Below are positions 7,584 to 16,300 of a stretch of DNA of 35,995 nucleotides, piece by piece. How positions within the stretch are numbered: position 1 is the stretch's first letter; each line of letters opens with the position of its first letter. Source of the DNA: Alphaproteobacteria bacterium (GTDB lineage: Bacteria; Pseudomonadota; Alphaproteobacteria; CACIAM-22H2); contig VGEI01000002.1 in the NCBI GenBank assembly GCA_016869415.1, positions 1 through 35,995 of the forward strand. Reading direction: 5' to 3'. The position numbers and the translations under genes are program-made. Below the pieces are notes generated by a model. It saw only the letters and a list, made by a program, of their open reading frames with translations, was not told the DNA's origin and did no database searches.

Positions 7584-8729
7584 TCAAGCGGCCGGCACGG
7601 GGATGACCCGTGCGGCGTGCTGGTTGCCGCGGATGCGCGCGACCATGGTCGTCCAGGCATCCACGAAATGCTCGATATCCTCCGGCGCCGTGCGCCAGCC
7701 GAGGCTGATCCGGATCGCACTGCCGGCTATGTCAGGCGAATTGCCCATGGCGCGTAGCACATGCGACGACCGCACCTTGCCCGACGAGCAGGCCGCGCCG
7801 GCGCTTACCGCGATCCCTGCCAGATCCAGCGCCATCACTTGCGTTTCCGCCAGAACACCAGGTAGGGCAACGCAACTGGTGTTGGGCAGACGGCCAGCGC
7901 CCGGGGCCAGCACCACAACGTCCGGCGTCAAGCGCCGCAGGCGCTGCTCCATGACATCGCGCAAGGCGCCCAACGCCTGCATCGCCGGTAGTTCTTCGCG
8001 CGCCAACCGGGCCGCGACGCCGAAACCGCGGATCGCCGGCACATTCTCGGTGCCGGCCCGCCAGCCTCGTTCCTGCCCGCCGCCCAGAAGCATCGGATGC
8101 AGTTCGATATGGTCTCGCACGATAAGCGCGCCGATACCCTGCGGTCCGCCGAGCTTGTGCGCCGACAGCGCCAGGGTGTCGATTTCCAGGCGCGTCGCAT
8201 CGATGGCCATCTTTCCGGCCGCCTGCACTGCGTCGCAGTGCACTAACGCGCCATGGGCGTGCGCTAGATGGGTGACCAGGGCGAGCGGCTGCGTGGCGCC
8301 GGTCTCGTTGTTCGCCAACATCACACAGACAAGGGCCGGCCGCCGGTCGTCCTCCAGCTTCGCCTGGAGCACGGCCAGATCGACCTCGCCGCGCGCGTCG
8401 ACCGGGATGATCTCGGCGCCGGGAACGGCCCGCAGCACTGAGTCATGCTCGACCGCCGACACCAGAATGCGCCGTCCCGCACCTGCCGCCCTGATCGCCA
8501 GGTTGTTAGCCTCGGTGCCGCCGCTGGTGAAAATGACCTGCCGCGCTTCGGCGCCGACCAGGGCCGCAACCTCATCGCGCGCCGCCTCGATGGCGCGGCG
8601 GACAAGTCGGCCGAAGCGATGCACCGACGAGGCATTGCCGCACTCGCTCAGGGCCGCGGTCATCGCATCGATGACCGCTGGCTTGAGCGGCGCGGTCGCG
8701 TTGTAGTCGAGGTAAACCGGGCGTGTCAT
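7584..8729 (-). CDS. Second cysteine desulfurase, NifS/IscS-like
   Basis: This 381-residue class V aminotransferase-fold enzyme is related to, but clearly different from, the adjacent IscS. The PLP lysine is Lys192 in LSAHKLGGPQGIG and the catalytic cysteine is Cys314 in SAGAACSSGKVRSSHVL. NETGATQPL near residue 141 is also conserved. The Cys-loop and short ends resemble NifS-like enzymes that often sit between iscR and iscS in alphaproteobacteria. It starts 18 bases after iscR and ends 16 bases before iscS. It may supply sulfur to a different acceptor or form a partner with IscS. Gene symbol left open because no nif gene is present. Confidence 0.93.
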   Translation of the reverse strand: MTRPVYLDYNATAPLKPAVIDAMTAALSECGNASSVHRFGRLVRRAIEAARDEVAALVGAEARQVIFTSGGTEANNLAIRAAGAGRRILVSAVEHDSVLRAVPGAEIIPVDARGEVDLAVLQAKLEDDRRPALVCVMLANNETGATQPLALVTHLAHAHGALVHCDAVQAAGKMAIDATRLEIDTLALSAHKLGGPQGIGALIVRDHIELHPMLLGGGQERGWRAGTENVPAIRGFGVAARLAREELPAMQALGALRDVMEQRLRRLTPDVVVLAPGAGRLPNTSCVALPGVLAETQVMALDLAGIAVSAGAACSSGKVRSSHVLRAMGNSPDIAGSAIRISLGWRTAPEDIEHFVDAWTTMVARIRGNQHAARVIPVPAA

Positions 8730-8747
8730 GGCCGGATAGGCAGCTCC

Positions 8748-9242
8748 TTATTCCGCTGCACTCGCACGGGAGGCGGGATCGGCGGCGTGGCCGGGTGCCG
8801 AGGTGTGGGAGATGACCCCCGATGTGCCAAGCACCTGTTTGTTGCAGATATCGGCAAGCGAGACTGAGCTCAGATAGAGGTGAATCTGGTTGCCGAGCTC
8901 TTCCCACAGATCGTGGGTGAGACAGCGACTTCTGTTGCTCCGGCAGCCGGCTGGAGAACCCGGCGCACAACGCGTAGCGCGGATCGGTTCGTCGACCGCG
9001 ACAATGATGTCAGAGACGCGGGACTCCTCGATCGGATGGGCCAGCAGGTAGCCGCCACCTGGTCCGCGTACGCTCTTCACCAGCCCGCCTTTGCGCAGCT
9101 TGGCGAAGAGCTGCTCCAGGTACGACAACGAAATTTCCTGCCGCTCGGCGATGTCGGCCAAGGCAATGGGCTGACCCTTGCTGTTGCTGGCAAGATCGAC
9201 CATCGCCATGACGGCATAGCGGCCCTTGGTGCTGAGCTTCAC
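8748..9242 (-). CDS. iscR: Fe-S sensing Rrf2 family regulator IscR
   Basis: IscR carries a [2Fe-2S] cluster and, as holoprotein, represses isc genes through type 1 sites. The 164-residue protein starts with the Rrf2 winged helix (MKLSTKGRYAVMAMVDLA). The candidate ligands are Cys92, Cys100 and Cys107, followed by His110 (CLTH). The cysteine spacing is C-x7-C-x6-C, wider than the C-x5-C-x5-C of E. coli. The start is GTG at 9242, preceded by AGGAG. This GTG overlaps the cysE stop in a GTGA, so translation is probably coupled to cysE. A matching operator is present upstream of cysE at 10091-10115. Confidence 0.95.
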   Translation of the reverse strand: MKLSTKGRYAVMAMVDLASNSKGQPIALADIAERQEISLSYLEQLFAKLRKGGLVKSVRGPGGGYLLAHPIEESRVSDIIVAVDEPIRATRCAPGSPAGCRSNRSRCLTHDLWEELGNQIHLYLSSVSLADICNKQVLGTSGVISHTSAPGHAADPASRASAAE

Positions 9243-9985
9243 GGCCTTTCTCCTTTCGCCAGTTCCAGCGCTGCCTCGGGCCGGCCAAGCATGGCCACGC
9301 CCTCGGGCTCGCTCTGAGCCCGCAACACCGCGACCTGGTTCTCGAGTTCTGCGATTCGCGCCCGCATCGCCACTACGTCGCTGCATAGCCCGTCGAGCGC
9401 ACGCGCCACCGGATCGGGCAGATCGGGATCCTGACCATAGGCACAGAAATCCGCCCGATCTTTCGCCGGTAGGCGGATGACCGGATGCGCGGGTACGCCG
9501 ACCATGGTCGAGCCTGGGCTCACATCCTTGAGCACCACTGCGTTCGAGCCGATACGGGCTCCATCGCCGACTGTGACTGGGCCGAGGATCTTGGCGCCAG
9601 CGCCGACAATGACACCGTTGCCCAGCGTCGGGTGACGCTTGCCCGCCTCCAGGGAAATACCGCCCAGCAGGGCGCCCTGATAGAGCGTCACGTCGTCACC
9701 CACCTCGGCTGTTTCGCCGATGACGCAGGCCATACCGTGATCGACGAAGAGGCGGCGGCCGATCTTGGCCGCCGGATGAATCTCAATGCCCGTCAACCAG
9801 CGCGAGACATGGGAGATGAAGCGGCCCAGCAGTTTCAGGTTGGCGTTCCAGGCGGAATGAGCCAGGCGATGCATAACAACGGCATGCAGACCGGGGTAGC
9901 ATAATACCACTTCCAGTCGAGACCGTGCGGCCGGGTCACGCGCGCGGATCGCGTCGATGTCGTCCCTAATATCCTTGAAGATCAT
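9239..9985 (-). CDS. cysE: Serine O-acetyltransferase CysE
   Basis: CysE acetylates serine with acetyl-CoA, the first step of cysteine synthesis. The 248-residue protein has the N-terminal helical part and then the left-handed beta-helix of hexapeptide repeats from about residue 68 (IHPAAKIGRRLFVDHGMACVIG through ARIGSNAVVLKDVSPG). His83 (FVDHGM) and the GKRHPTLGNGV segment are active-site elements of the family. The C-terminal 50 residues are longer than minimal EpsC enzymes and predicted helical. As first gene of the isc operon it would supply the cysteine used by the two desulfurases downstream. Confidence 0.95.
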   Translation of the reverse strand: MIFKDIRDDIDAIRARDPAARSRLEVVLCYPGLHAVVMHRLAHSAWNANLKLLGRFISHVSRWLTGIEIHPAAKIGRRLFVDHGMACVIGETAEVGDDVTLYQGALLGGISLEAGKRHPTLGNGVIVGAGAKILGPVTVGDGARIGSNAVVLKDVSPGSTMVGVPAHPVIRLPAKDRADFCAYGQDPDLPDPVARALDGLCSDVVAMRARIAELENQVAVLRAQSEPEGVAMLGRPEAALELAKGERP

Positions 9986-10082
9986 GGGCTCAACTACCTA
10001 TGATGCGCGCCGCGACCGCTAGGTCAACGTCCCGCCAAGACACGGAACGATTTACGGCTAGTCAGCGCTATCCGACTTTTGC

Positions 10083-10111
10083 AAGATAGTATTCCCGACT
10101 GGGGCAGTCAA
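10083..10111 (-). promoter_or_regulatory. Sigma70-like promoter of the cysE-isc operon
   Basis: On the minus strand TTGACT (10111-10106) is separated by exactly 17 bases from TATCTT (10088-10083). A start near 10076 would give a leader of about 90 bases before the cysE ATG at 9985. The -35 box and spacer are covered by the IscR operator, the geometry expected for repression. Confidence 0.65.
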
Positions 10112-10115
10112 GATT
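10091..10115 (-). promoter_or_regulatory. Type-1-like IscR operator
   Basis: Read on the minus strand, this 25-base site has the core GACT-GCCCC-AGTC, flanked by AATCTT on the left and GGGAAT on the right. Against the E. coli type 1 consensus it keeps both GACT/AGTC arms, the GGG-AT right flank and the CTT left flank. It departs mainly in the A/T-rich centre, which is CCC here. It overlaps the -35 element and spacer of the cysE promoter. Holo-IscR binding here would shut the operon when clusters are plentiful. Confidence 0.7.
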
Positions 10116-10210
10116 GGCGTCAAAAGCTGTAATATGAATACCAATATTATCCGACTCATAGCGTTCGTTATTAAACAACTGCCCTCCAAAGACCGCTAGG
10201 CCACGCTGCG

Positions 10211-10942
10211 ATGCCTGAAGTTCTGATCAACGGCGCCGAAGGCCGCCTGGAAGGTCGCTACAGTCCTGGCAAGGGCGAACGGCGTCCAGTCGTCCTGCTG
10301 CTGCATCCGCATCCCCAACACGGCGGGACGATGCACAACAAAGTCATCTACGCCCTCACCCAGGTTTTTATCCGTCAGGGCTTTGCCACCTTGCGCTTCA
10401 ATTTCCGCGGCGTCGGCCGCAGCCAGGGTAGCTTCGGGCGTGGCGAGGGCGAGCTCACCGACGCCGCCTCGGCGCTCGATTGGCTGCAGTCGATCAACGC
10501 CAACGCCAGCCAGTGCTGGATCGCCGGCTTCTCTTTCGGCGCCTGGATCGGCATGCAACTGCTCATGCGCCGACCCGAAATCGACCGCTTCGTCGCCGTG
10601 GCGCCGCCGGCCAACATCTTTGACTTCGCCTTCCTCGCCCCCTGCCCCTCATCAGGTCTGATCCTGCAGGGTGACAAGGACGAGGTCGTGCCCGAAGAGT
10701 CGGTCAAGAAGCTCGTGGAGAAGCTCGGCAAGCAGCGAGACATCGAGATCGACTACCGCATCATCAAGGGCGCGAACCACTTCTTCACCGGCAAGCTCGA
10801 CAAGCTCGAGGCGCAGACCGAGGACTATATCGAGACGGCGATGGAGCCGAAGCCGGCCGAGAAAGAGACGCGCGACAAGGACAAAGAGAAGCCGGCCGCC
10901 AAAGCCGGCGCCCGCGAAAAGGAAAAGGCGGGCGCCAAGTAG
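10211..10942 (+). CDS. Alpha/beta hydrolase (COG2945-like) with charged C-terminal tail
   Basis: This is a 243-residue cytosolic serine hydrolase of unknown substrate. The nucleophile elbow is GFSFG at 106-110 (Ser108). The likely acid is Asp157 in GDKDEVV and the likely base is His190 in KGANHFF. The early LHPHPQHGG segment and NFRGVGRSQG are typical of this small family. Residues after about 212 form a tail of Lys, Glu and Ala, probably disordered. It is transcribed divergently from the isc operon across a 225-base, relatively AT-rich spacer with the IscR site. The ATG at 10211 has no clear Shine-Dalgarno sequence. Confidence 0.88.
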   Translation: MPEVLINGAEGRLEGRYSPGKGERRPVVLLLHPHPQHGGTMHNKVIYALTQVFIRQGFATLRFNFRGVGRSQGSFGRGEGELTDAASALDWLQSINANASQCWIAGFSFGAWIGMQLLMRRPEIDRFVAVAPPANIFDFAFLAPCPSSGLILQGDKDEVVPEESVKKLVEKLGKQRDIEIDYRIIKGANHFFTGKLDKLEAQTEDYIETAMEPKPAEKETRDKDKEKPAAKAGAREKEKAGAK

Positions 10943-10960
10943 CCCGCCAAGTGCCCGCGT

Positions 10961-12064
10961 TTACATTGATGCTGCGCGATGCGACGGGCCGGGGAAATAT
11001 CGACCGCCAACGGTCGGCCGTTTCACGCCCGTCGTGCCGGGAAAGCTCAACGGCAGGCCGCGCCGCGAACGCACCGCGAGGTAGCCAAACGCCTGGGCTT
11101 CCAGCGCATCCCCGTCCCAGCCGACCTCCTCCGCCGGCTTGATGGCCACACCCGGCAGTGCGGCACGGAACGCCTGCAGCAAGACCGGATTACGTCGGCC
11201 GCCGCCGGTCAGAATCCATGCCGTCACCGGTGAGGGGAAATGCCGGGTGGCCTCGGCCGCAGCGCGGGCCGTGAAGGCGGTGAGCGTGGCCGCCCCATCT
11301 TCGGTTGAGAGCTGTTCGATCGGCGCCGGATCGAAGGCATTGCGGTCGAGCGACTTCGGCGGGCGGCGGCTGAAGTAGCCGTGGGCCATCAGCCGGGTCA
11401 ACGCGGCTTCATGGACCTTGCCGCGTGCCGCGCAAGCGCCGTCGACGTCGAGCGGCCTGCCGGTGCGCGTCAGCATCCAGTCGTCGATCAGCGCGTTACC
11501 CGGGCCGGTGTCGAAGGCCAGGAGTTCCCCGTCAGCAGCGATCCAGGTGACATTGGCGACACCGCCGACGTTGAGGACTGCGAGCGGCCGTGCCAGGGAC
11601 TCGCTGAGAGCGCGATGGAAGACCGGCACGAGCGGCGCGCCCTCGCCACCGGCCGCCACATCTGCGCTGCGGAAATCGGCGACCACATCGATCCCGACAC
11701 GCGCCGCCAGTGCCGCCGCATCGCCGATCTGCCAGGTGACACCCTCGGCCGGGCGGTGAACGACGGTCTGGCCATGGAACCCAACCACATCGATCGTCTC
11801 CGGCTTGAGGCAGGCCCGGGCGAGCAACGCTTCGACCGCCTCGGCATGAACAGCGGTCATTTCCCGCTCGACCGCCTTGACTGGGACCCGGCCGCCCAGG
11901 GACCGGCGCAGCCGCTCGCGCAGCTTCGCCGTGTATGGCAAGGTCAGCGAGGGCCCGCAGGAAACCTGGGCCTCGCCATCGGTCTCGACCAGTGCCGCGT
12001 CGACCCCGTCGAGCGACGTCCCGCTCATCAAGCCGATCGCTCGCCAGCGCTTCGAATCGGTCAT
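10961..12064 (-). CDS. anmK: Anhydro-N-acetylmuramic acid kinase AnmK
   Basis: AnmK opens the 1,6-anhydro ring of anhydro-MurNAc and phosphorylates it, giving MurNAc-6-phosphate for peptidoglycan recycling. The 367-residue protein has the ASKHA-fold signature GLMSGTSLDGVDAAL near residues 11-25. It also has VGFHGQTVVHRP, LNVGGVANVTW and the FDTGPGNALIDDW segment, all diagnostic for the family. It ends convergently with the hydrolase gene and starts only 29 bases from tyrS on the other strand. No murQ or other recycling gene is adjacent. Confidence 0.96.
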   Translation of the reverse strand: MTDSKRWRAIGLMSGTSLDGVDAALVETDGEAQVSCGPSLTLPYTAKLRERLRRSLGGRVPVKAVEREMTAVHAEAVEALLARACLKPETIDVVGFHGQTVVHRPAEGVTWQIGDAAALAARVGIDVVADFRSADVAAGGEGAPLVPVFHRALSESLARPLAVLNVGGVANVTWIAADGELLAFDTGPGNALIDDWMLTRTGRPLDVDGACAARGKVHEAALTRLMAHGYFSRRPPKSLDRNAFDPAPIEQLSTEDGAATLTAFTARAAAEATRHFPSPVTAWILTGGGRRNPVLLQAFRAALPGVAIKPAEEVGWDGDALEAQAFGYLAVRSRRGLPLSFPGTTGVKRPTVGGRYFPGPSHRAASM

Positions 12065-12093
12065 GGGCAGCGATTGTGGCCGAGGGAGGCGCC

Positions 12094-13365
12094 ATGGTAA
12101 ACGACCCGCCCATGACAGCTTTCCGCTCCGACTTTCTGCGCACCGTCAGCGAGCGCGGCTTCGTGCATCAGATCACGGACCCCGAAGGGCTCGACGCCCG
12201 CGCCCTGCAGGGGCCGATCCCTGCCTATATCGGCTTCGATTGCACCGCGGACTCGCTGCATGTCGGCAGCCTCGTCCCCATCATGCTGCTGCGGGCCCTG
12301 CAGCGAACCGGCCACAAGCCAATCGTGCTGATGGGCGGCGGCACGACCAAGGTCGGCGATCCCTCCGGCAAGGACGAGGCCCGCCAGCTCCTGTCGGACG
12401 CCGACATCGCTCGCAACATGGCGGGCATCAAGTCGATCTTTGCCAAGTACCTGAAATTCGGCGACGGCCCGACCGACGCGGTCATGGCCAACAATGCCGA
12501 CTGGCTGGACGAGCTCAAGTACATCCCGCTGCTGCGCGACGTCGGCCGGCATTTCTCGGTCAACCGCATGCTGACCATGGACTCGGTCAAGCTGCGGCTC
12601 GAGCGCGATCAGCCGCTGACCTTCCTCGAGTTCAACTACATGGTGCTGCAGTCCTACGACTTCGTAGAACTGGCCAAGCGGCACAAATGTGTGCTGCAGA
12701 TGGGCGGCTCCGACCAGTGGGGCAACATCGTCATGGGTGTCGATCTTGGCCGGCGCCTGAACGATTTCTCGTTGTTCGGCCTCACGACGCCACTGATGAC
12801 CACCGCCTCGGGCGCCAAAATGGGAAAAACGGCGCAGGGTGCGGTGTGGCTCAATGCCGACCGGCTCAGCCCCTACGACTACTGGCAGTTCTGGCGCAAC
12901 ACCGAGGACGCCGATGTCGGCCGCTTCCTCAGGCTGTTCACCGACCTGCCGCTGGAGGAGATCTCCCGCCTGGAAAATGCCGGCGGCGCCGCAATCAACG
13001 ACGCGAAGAAGGTGCTGGCGACGGAGGCGACGCGCCTCTGCCACGGCGACGCCGCAGCGCTCGAGGCCGCGGACACCGCCCGCCGGACGTTCGAGGAAGG
13101 CGCTTCCGCCGCCGGCCTGCCGACGGTCGAGATCCCACGCGCCGAGTTGGACAAGGGCATTCCGGCCTTCGAACTGTTCCGACGCGCCGGCCTCGCGGCC
13201 AGCAATGGTGAAGCGCGCCGCCTGATCAAGCAGAACGGCGCGCGGCTGAATGATCAGGCCTTCACGGACGAGGCCCGGATTATTGGCACCGGCGAGCTGA
13301 ACCTCGACGGATCGATCAAGCTCTCCGCCGGCAAGAAGCGGCACGCCCTCGTTCGGGCGGTCTAG
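12094..13365 (+). CDS. tyrS: Tyrosyl-tRNA synthetase
   Basis: TyrRS charges tRNA-Tyr. The 423-residue protein has the class I signatures HVGS (HIGH equivalent, in SLHVGSLVP) and KMGKT (KMSKS equivalent). It also has the tyrosine pocket region GGSDQWGNIVMG and a C-terminal S4 RNA-binding domain (from about residue 355, ELFRRAGLAASNGEARRLIKQNGARLN). The ATG at 12094 is preceded by GGGAGG at a good distance. A second ATG six codons on (12112) is possible. Its last base is three bases from the end of the convergent gene at 13369. Confidence 0.97.
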   Translation: MVNDPPMTAFRSDFLRTVSERGFVHQITDPEGLDARALQGPIPAYIGFDCTADSLHVGSLVPIMLLRALQRTGHKPIVLMGGGTTKVGDPSGKDEARQLLSDADIARNMAGIKSIFAKYLKFGDGPTDAVMANNADWLDELKYIPLLRDVGRHFSVNRMLTMDSVKLRLERDQPLTFLEFNYMVLQSYDFVELAKRHKCVLQMGGSDQWGNIVMGVDLGRRLNDFSLFGLTTPLMTTASGAKMGKTAQGAVWLNADRLSPYDYWQFWRNTEDADVGRFLRLFTDLPLEEISRLENAGGAAINDAKKVLATEATRLCHGDAAALEAADTARRTFEEGASAAGLPTVEIPRAELDKGIPAFELFRRAGLAASNGEARRLIKQNGARLNDQAFTDEARIIGTGELNLDGSIKLSAGKKRHALVRAV

Positions 13366-13368
13366 ACT

Positions 13369-16300
13369 CTAGTTGCGGCTGCCGGGATCGAGCTCCGACG
13401 GCGGCGTCGAACCGGTCGGCGACGTCCCCGGCAGGCCGCCGAACAGGTTGCGCAGGAAGCCCGGAGCGAGCACCGATAGCGGATTGACCGACACGCGCGG
13501 CTCGCCCATCGGCCCGGTAACCCTGTAGTTGGCCGCGAAAATGCCGCCGCCGCGGCCCGTCAGGATATCGCCGATGATGGGGATTCGGCTGGGCAGACTG
13601 TTTATGGCATTGGCCGGCACGATCGTGCCGTCGAGCTCGATGGTCTCCGCGTCGAGATCCATCGCACCGCGTGCTGTCACGCCCAGTGACGGCCCGGACG
13701 CCTTGGCATCGAGGATCTCGAGGCGCGGATCGGCATAGGCGAAATCGGCCTCGAGACCCGAGAAACGGATACCCTCGCCGGTCAGCGAATCGAGTATCCC
13801 GGTCAGCAATGCCACACTGAGAACGCGTGCCAGGATCGGCGCGCGGACCGTCCGGAACTCGCTCATGCGAAGCTTGCCGACCAGCGGACGTCCCGGCTTG
13901 GCGGAATCGGTCAGCCCCTGTGCTTCAATGCGCCCGCCCACCACATTGGACGAGATATCGACCGCGCGCAGGAAGGCTCCGGCATCTTCCATCCGGGCCA
14001 GCAGGGTCTGATGGCCGGCATCAGATTTCAGCTGCAGCGACACCTGATTATTGAGCGCCATTTCCGGCCCGGTACGCGCGGCAAGATCGGCAGTTTCCCA
14101 ACGCTCGCTGGTACGCAAACCGTCGAAACGCACGGCGTACAGCAGCCGGTCCGTGTCGAAGTAGAGCCGTTCGACATCGACATTCAGCTCGAGTGGCGCC
14201 CGGTCAGCCTGGCGGGGCGACTTGTCCCGATAGAAGGGCCCGAGATCGAACGCCGGACCGATTCCGGAGAACACCAGTACCTCGCCACGGCGGACGAAAG
14301 AGCCTCGCACGTCGGTAAGCCCAAGGCGTAAGGCCGCGAGATCGGCTGCCGCGATCGACTTCCCGTCGGCACCCAGCGTGACCGTGCCGTTCGCTACCAG
14401 ACCGCCTGTCTTCGGGTCTCCAGCCTGGACGGAGAACTCCGGCAGAGAGACGGCCTTACCGCTATCGATCGCCACCCGCGCGCGCGCGGTTGCCGGCTTG
14501 CCCGGCGCCTTTTCCCACTCGAATGGCGCCAGCATCAGCTTGCTGTCGTTCAGCACGGCCTCGAGTTGCACCTCGCCGCGCATCCCCCGGCGTTCGACGT
14601 ATTCGACCGCCAAATCTGCCGGCCCGTCGATGTACTCGGCGAAATCGAGCCCGAATGCCTTGCGCTCGGCCGCACCGAGCCGGCCTCGGGCGCGGGTCCG
14701 CGCCAGGATCGGGGCATTGTCGGCGAACTCGCGGCGCATCTCCACCGCCGCCGGCACCGAACCCAGAACGACTCGTCCGCTGATATCGAACCCTCGCGCG
14801 TCGACACGGAGCTTCAGCTCGCCATCGCGCACGTCCTGATCGAGCGCCGCGTTACGCTGCGTATAGCGGGTGATGTCCGCGGTCGCCAGGACATCGACCT
14901 CGTCGATTTTTAGATCCTTCTTGAGAGGAAATCTGAAGGCCAATTGCACCGCCGAATCGCCGCCGAAATCCTCGGGCTTGAGGTCGATCTTCTTGAGAAA
15001 GCCCAGAGGCGGACCGTCGACGAGGATGACGGCCTCGCGCACCGGGCCGGCGACCGGTAACTCGATCGCCGCCTTCTCGATATCGGTGTCGAGATCGTAA
15101 AGAGCCACCTTGCCCTCGCCGGCGCGCAGGCGGCCAATCGTCCCGCCGCTCGTCACGATGTCGAACCGGCTAACATCGAACGTCGCCCGCCCCTCGACGC
15201 CGCGGATCGCGGGCATCGGCCGCAGATAGGTGATGTCGACGCCGGAGGCGTGCAATGTGCCGTCGACCTTGTCGACGATCCACCCCGCGGCGCCCTCGGA
15301 ACCAGCGAAGACGGCACGGGCCTCGCTCACCCGGCCGCCCGACAGGTTCTGGACGATCCAGTCGCGTGCGTTCTTGCCAACACCACGCGGCCATAGCCGC
15401 TGCAGGTCGTCGATCGGAACGTTCCGTGCGACCGCCTGGCCTTGCATGCGCGGCTTCTCACCCAGTCCACTGAGGCGCCCTTGGAGATGAACCAGCGGCC
15501 CACCCAGGTCGAGCACGAACTCCGTCACGTCTACTTCATGCACGCCGCGAGGCAGGGTGCCGCGCACGGCAAAGCGGCGCACATTGGCGTCCCGCGGCAG
15601 ATCAAAGGAACTCGCCGTGAGGTGCCCGCCCTCGCCACTGAAGCTGAAGCGGGCGTCGACCACTCGGAACTCGGAGTCTAGGTTGACGTCGACGGCGCCA
15701 GAGATTGGCAAGTGGATCCCGGCCAGCGGCTTCAGGACGGTATCGAAGGCAGCGAGCGTCGAGAGATCCAGATCGAGCAATTGCGTCGAAGCGGCGAGCC
15801 GGGCGGCAGCCGCGTGGTAGACACCCGTCGCGTTCACCCGGCTGGGCCTGGCCGACCCCAGATCGACCGCGGCGACAACCTCCGCCCGCAGCCCGGCCTG
15901 ATCGCGCAGCAGAGTGATCTCCGCGTCGCGCGCCGACCAGGTACGGCCACTTGCCTCGTCCGATATGTCGACACTGGCTTCGATGATGCTCAAACGGCGC
16001 AGGTAGCCGAGGCTGCGATCGGGATCTGGCGGGGCCAGCAACTCGCTCAGCAACACCGGCCCAGTCGTATCTTCCTCCGCGCCGATACCGGGGAAGCCGA
16101 AACGGATGGCGCCATCCCGGGTGCGCTGCAGGCGAAGCCTGATACCGCTCACGTCGATGGCCGTGGGCGCGATCATGCCGCGCAGCAGAGCTCGGGCGGA
16201 GAAGCTGACAGAGGCTTCCGGCACCTCAAGCATCAGGCGGCCGCCTGCCCCCAGCACATGAACCCCACGCACCTGAAGATCGACGGTGCGACGCCAGCCG

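Larger units (their letters stand above)
10069..10156. repeat. Repeated TATCCGACT half-site motifs around the isc promoter
   Basis: The nine bases TATCCGACT occur exactly at 10069-10077 and again at 10148-10156. A longer variant, TATTCCCGACT, lies between them at the edge of the IscR operator (10090-10100). All three are in the same orientation. They resemble one half of the E. coli type 1 IscR site, but the two outer copies lack a matching second half. They may be weaker regulator contacts serving both the cysE side and the hydrolase gene at 10211. Confidence 0.4.

Noticed and set aside
7584..8729. Nitrogen-fixation NifS
   Set aside because: No nif gene is nearby and the enzyme sits inside the isc operon; a general second desulfurase is more likely.
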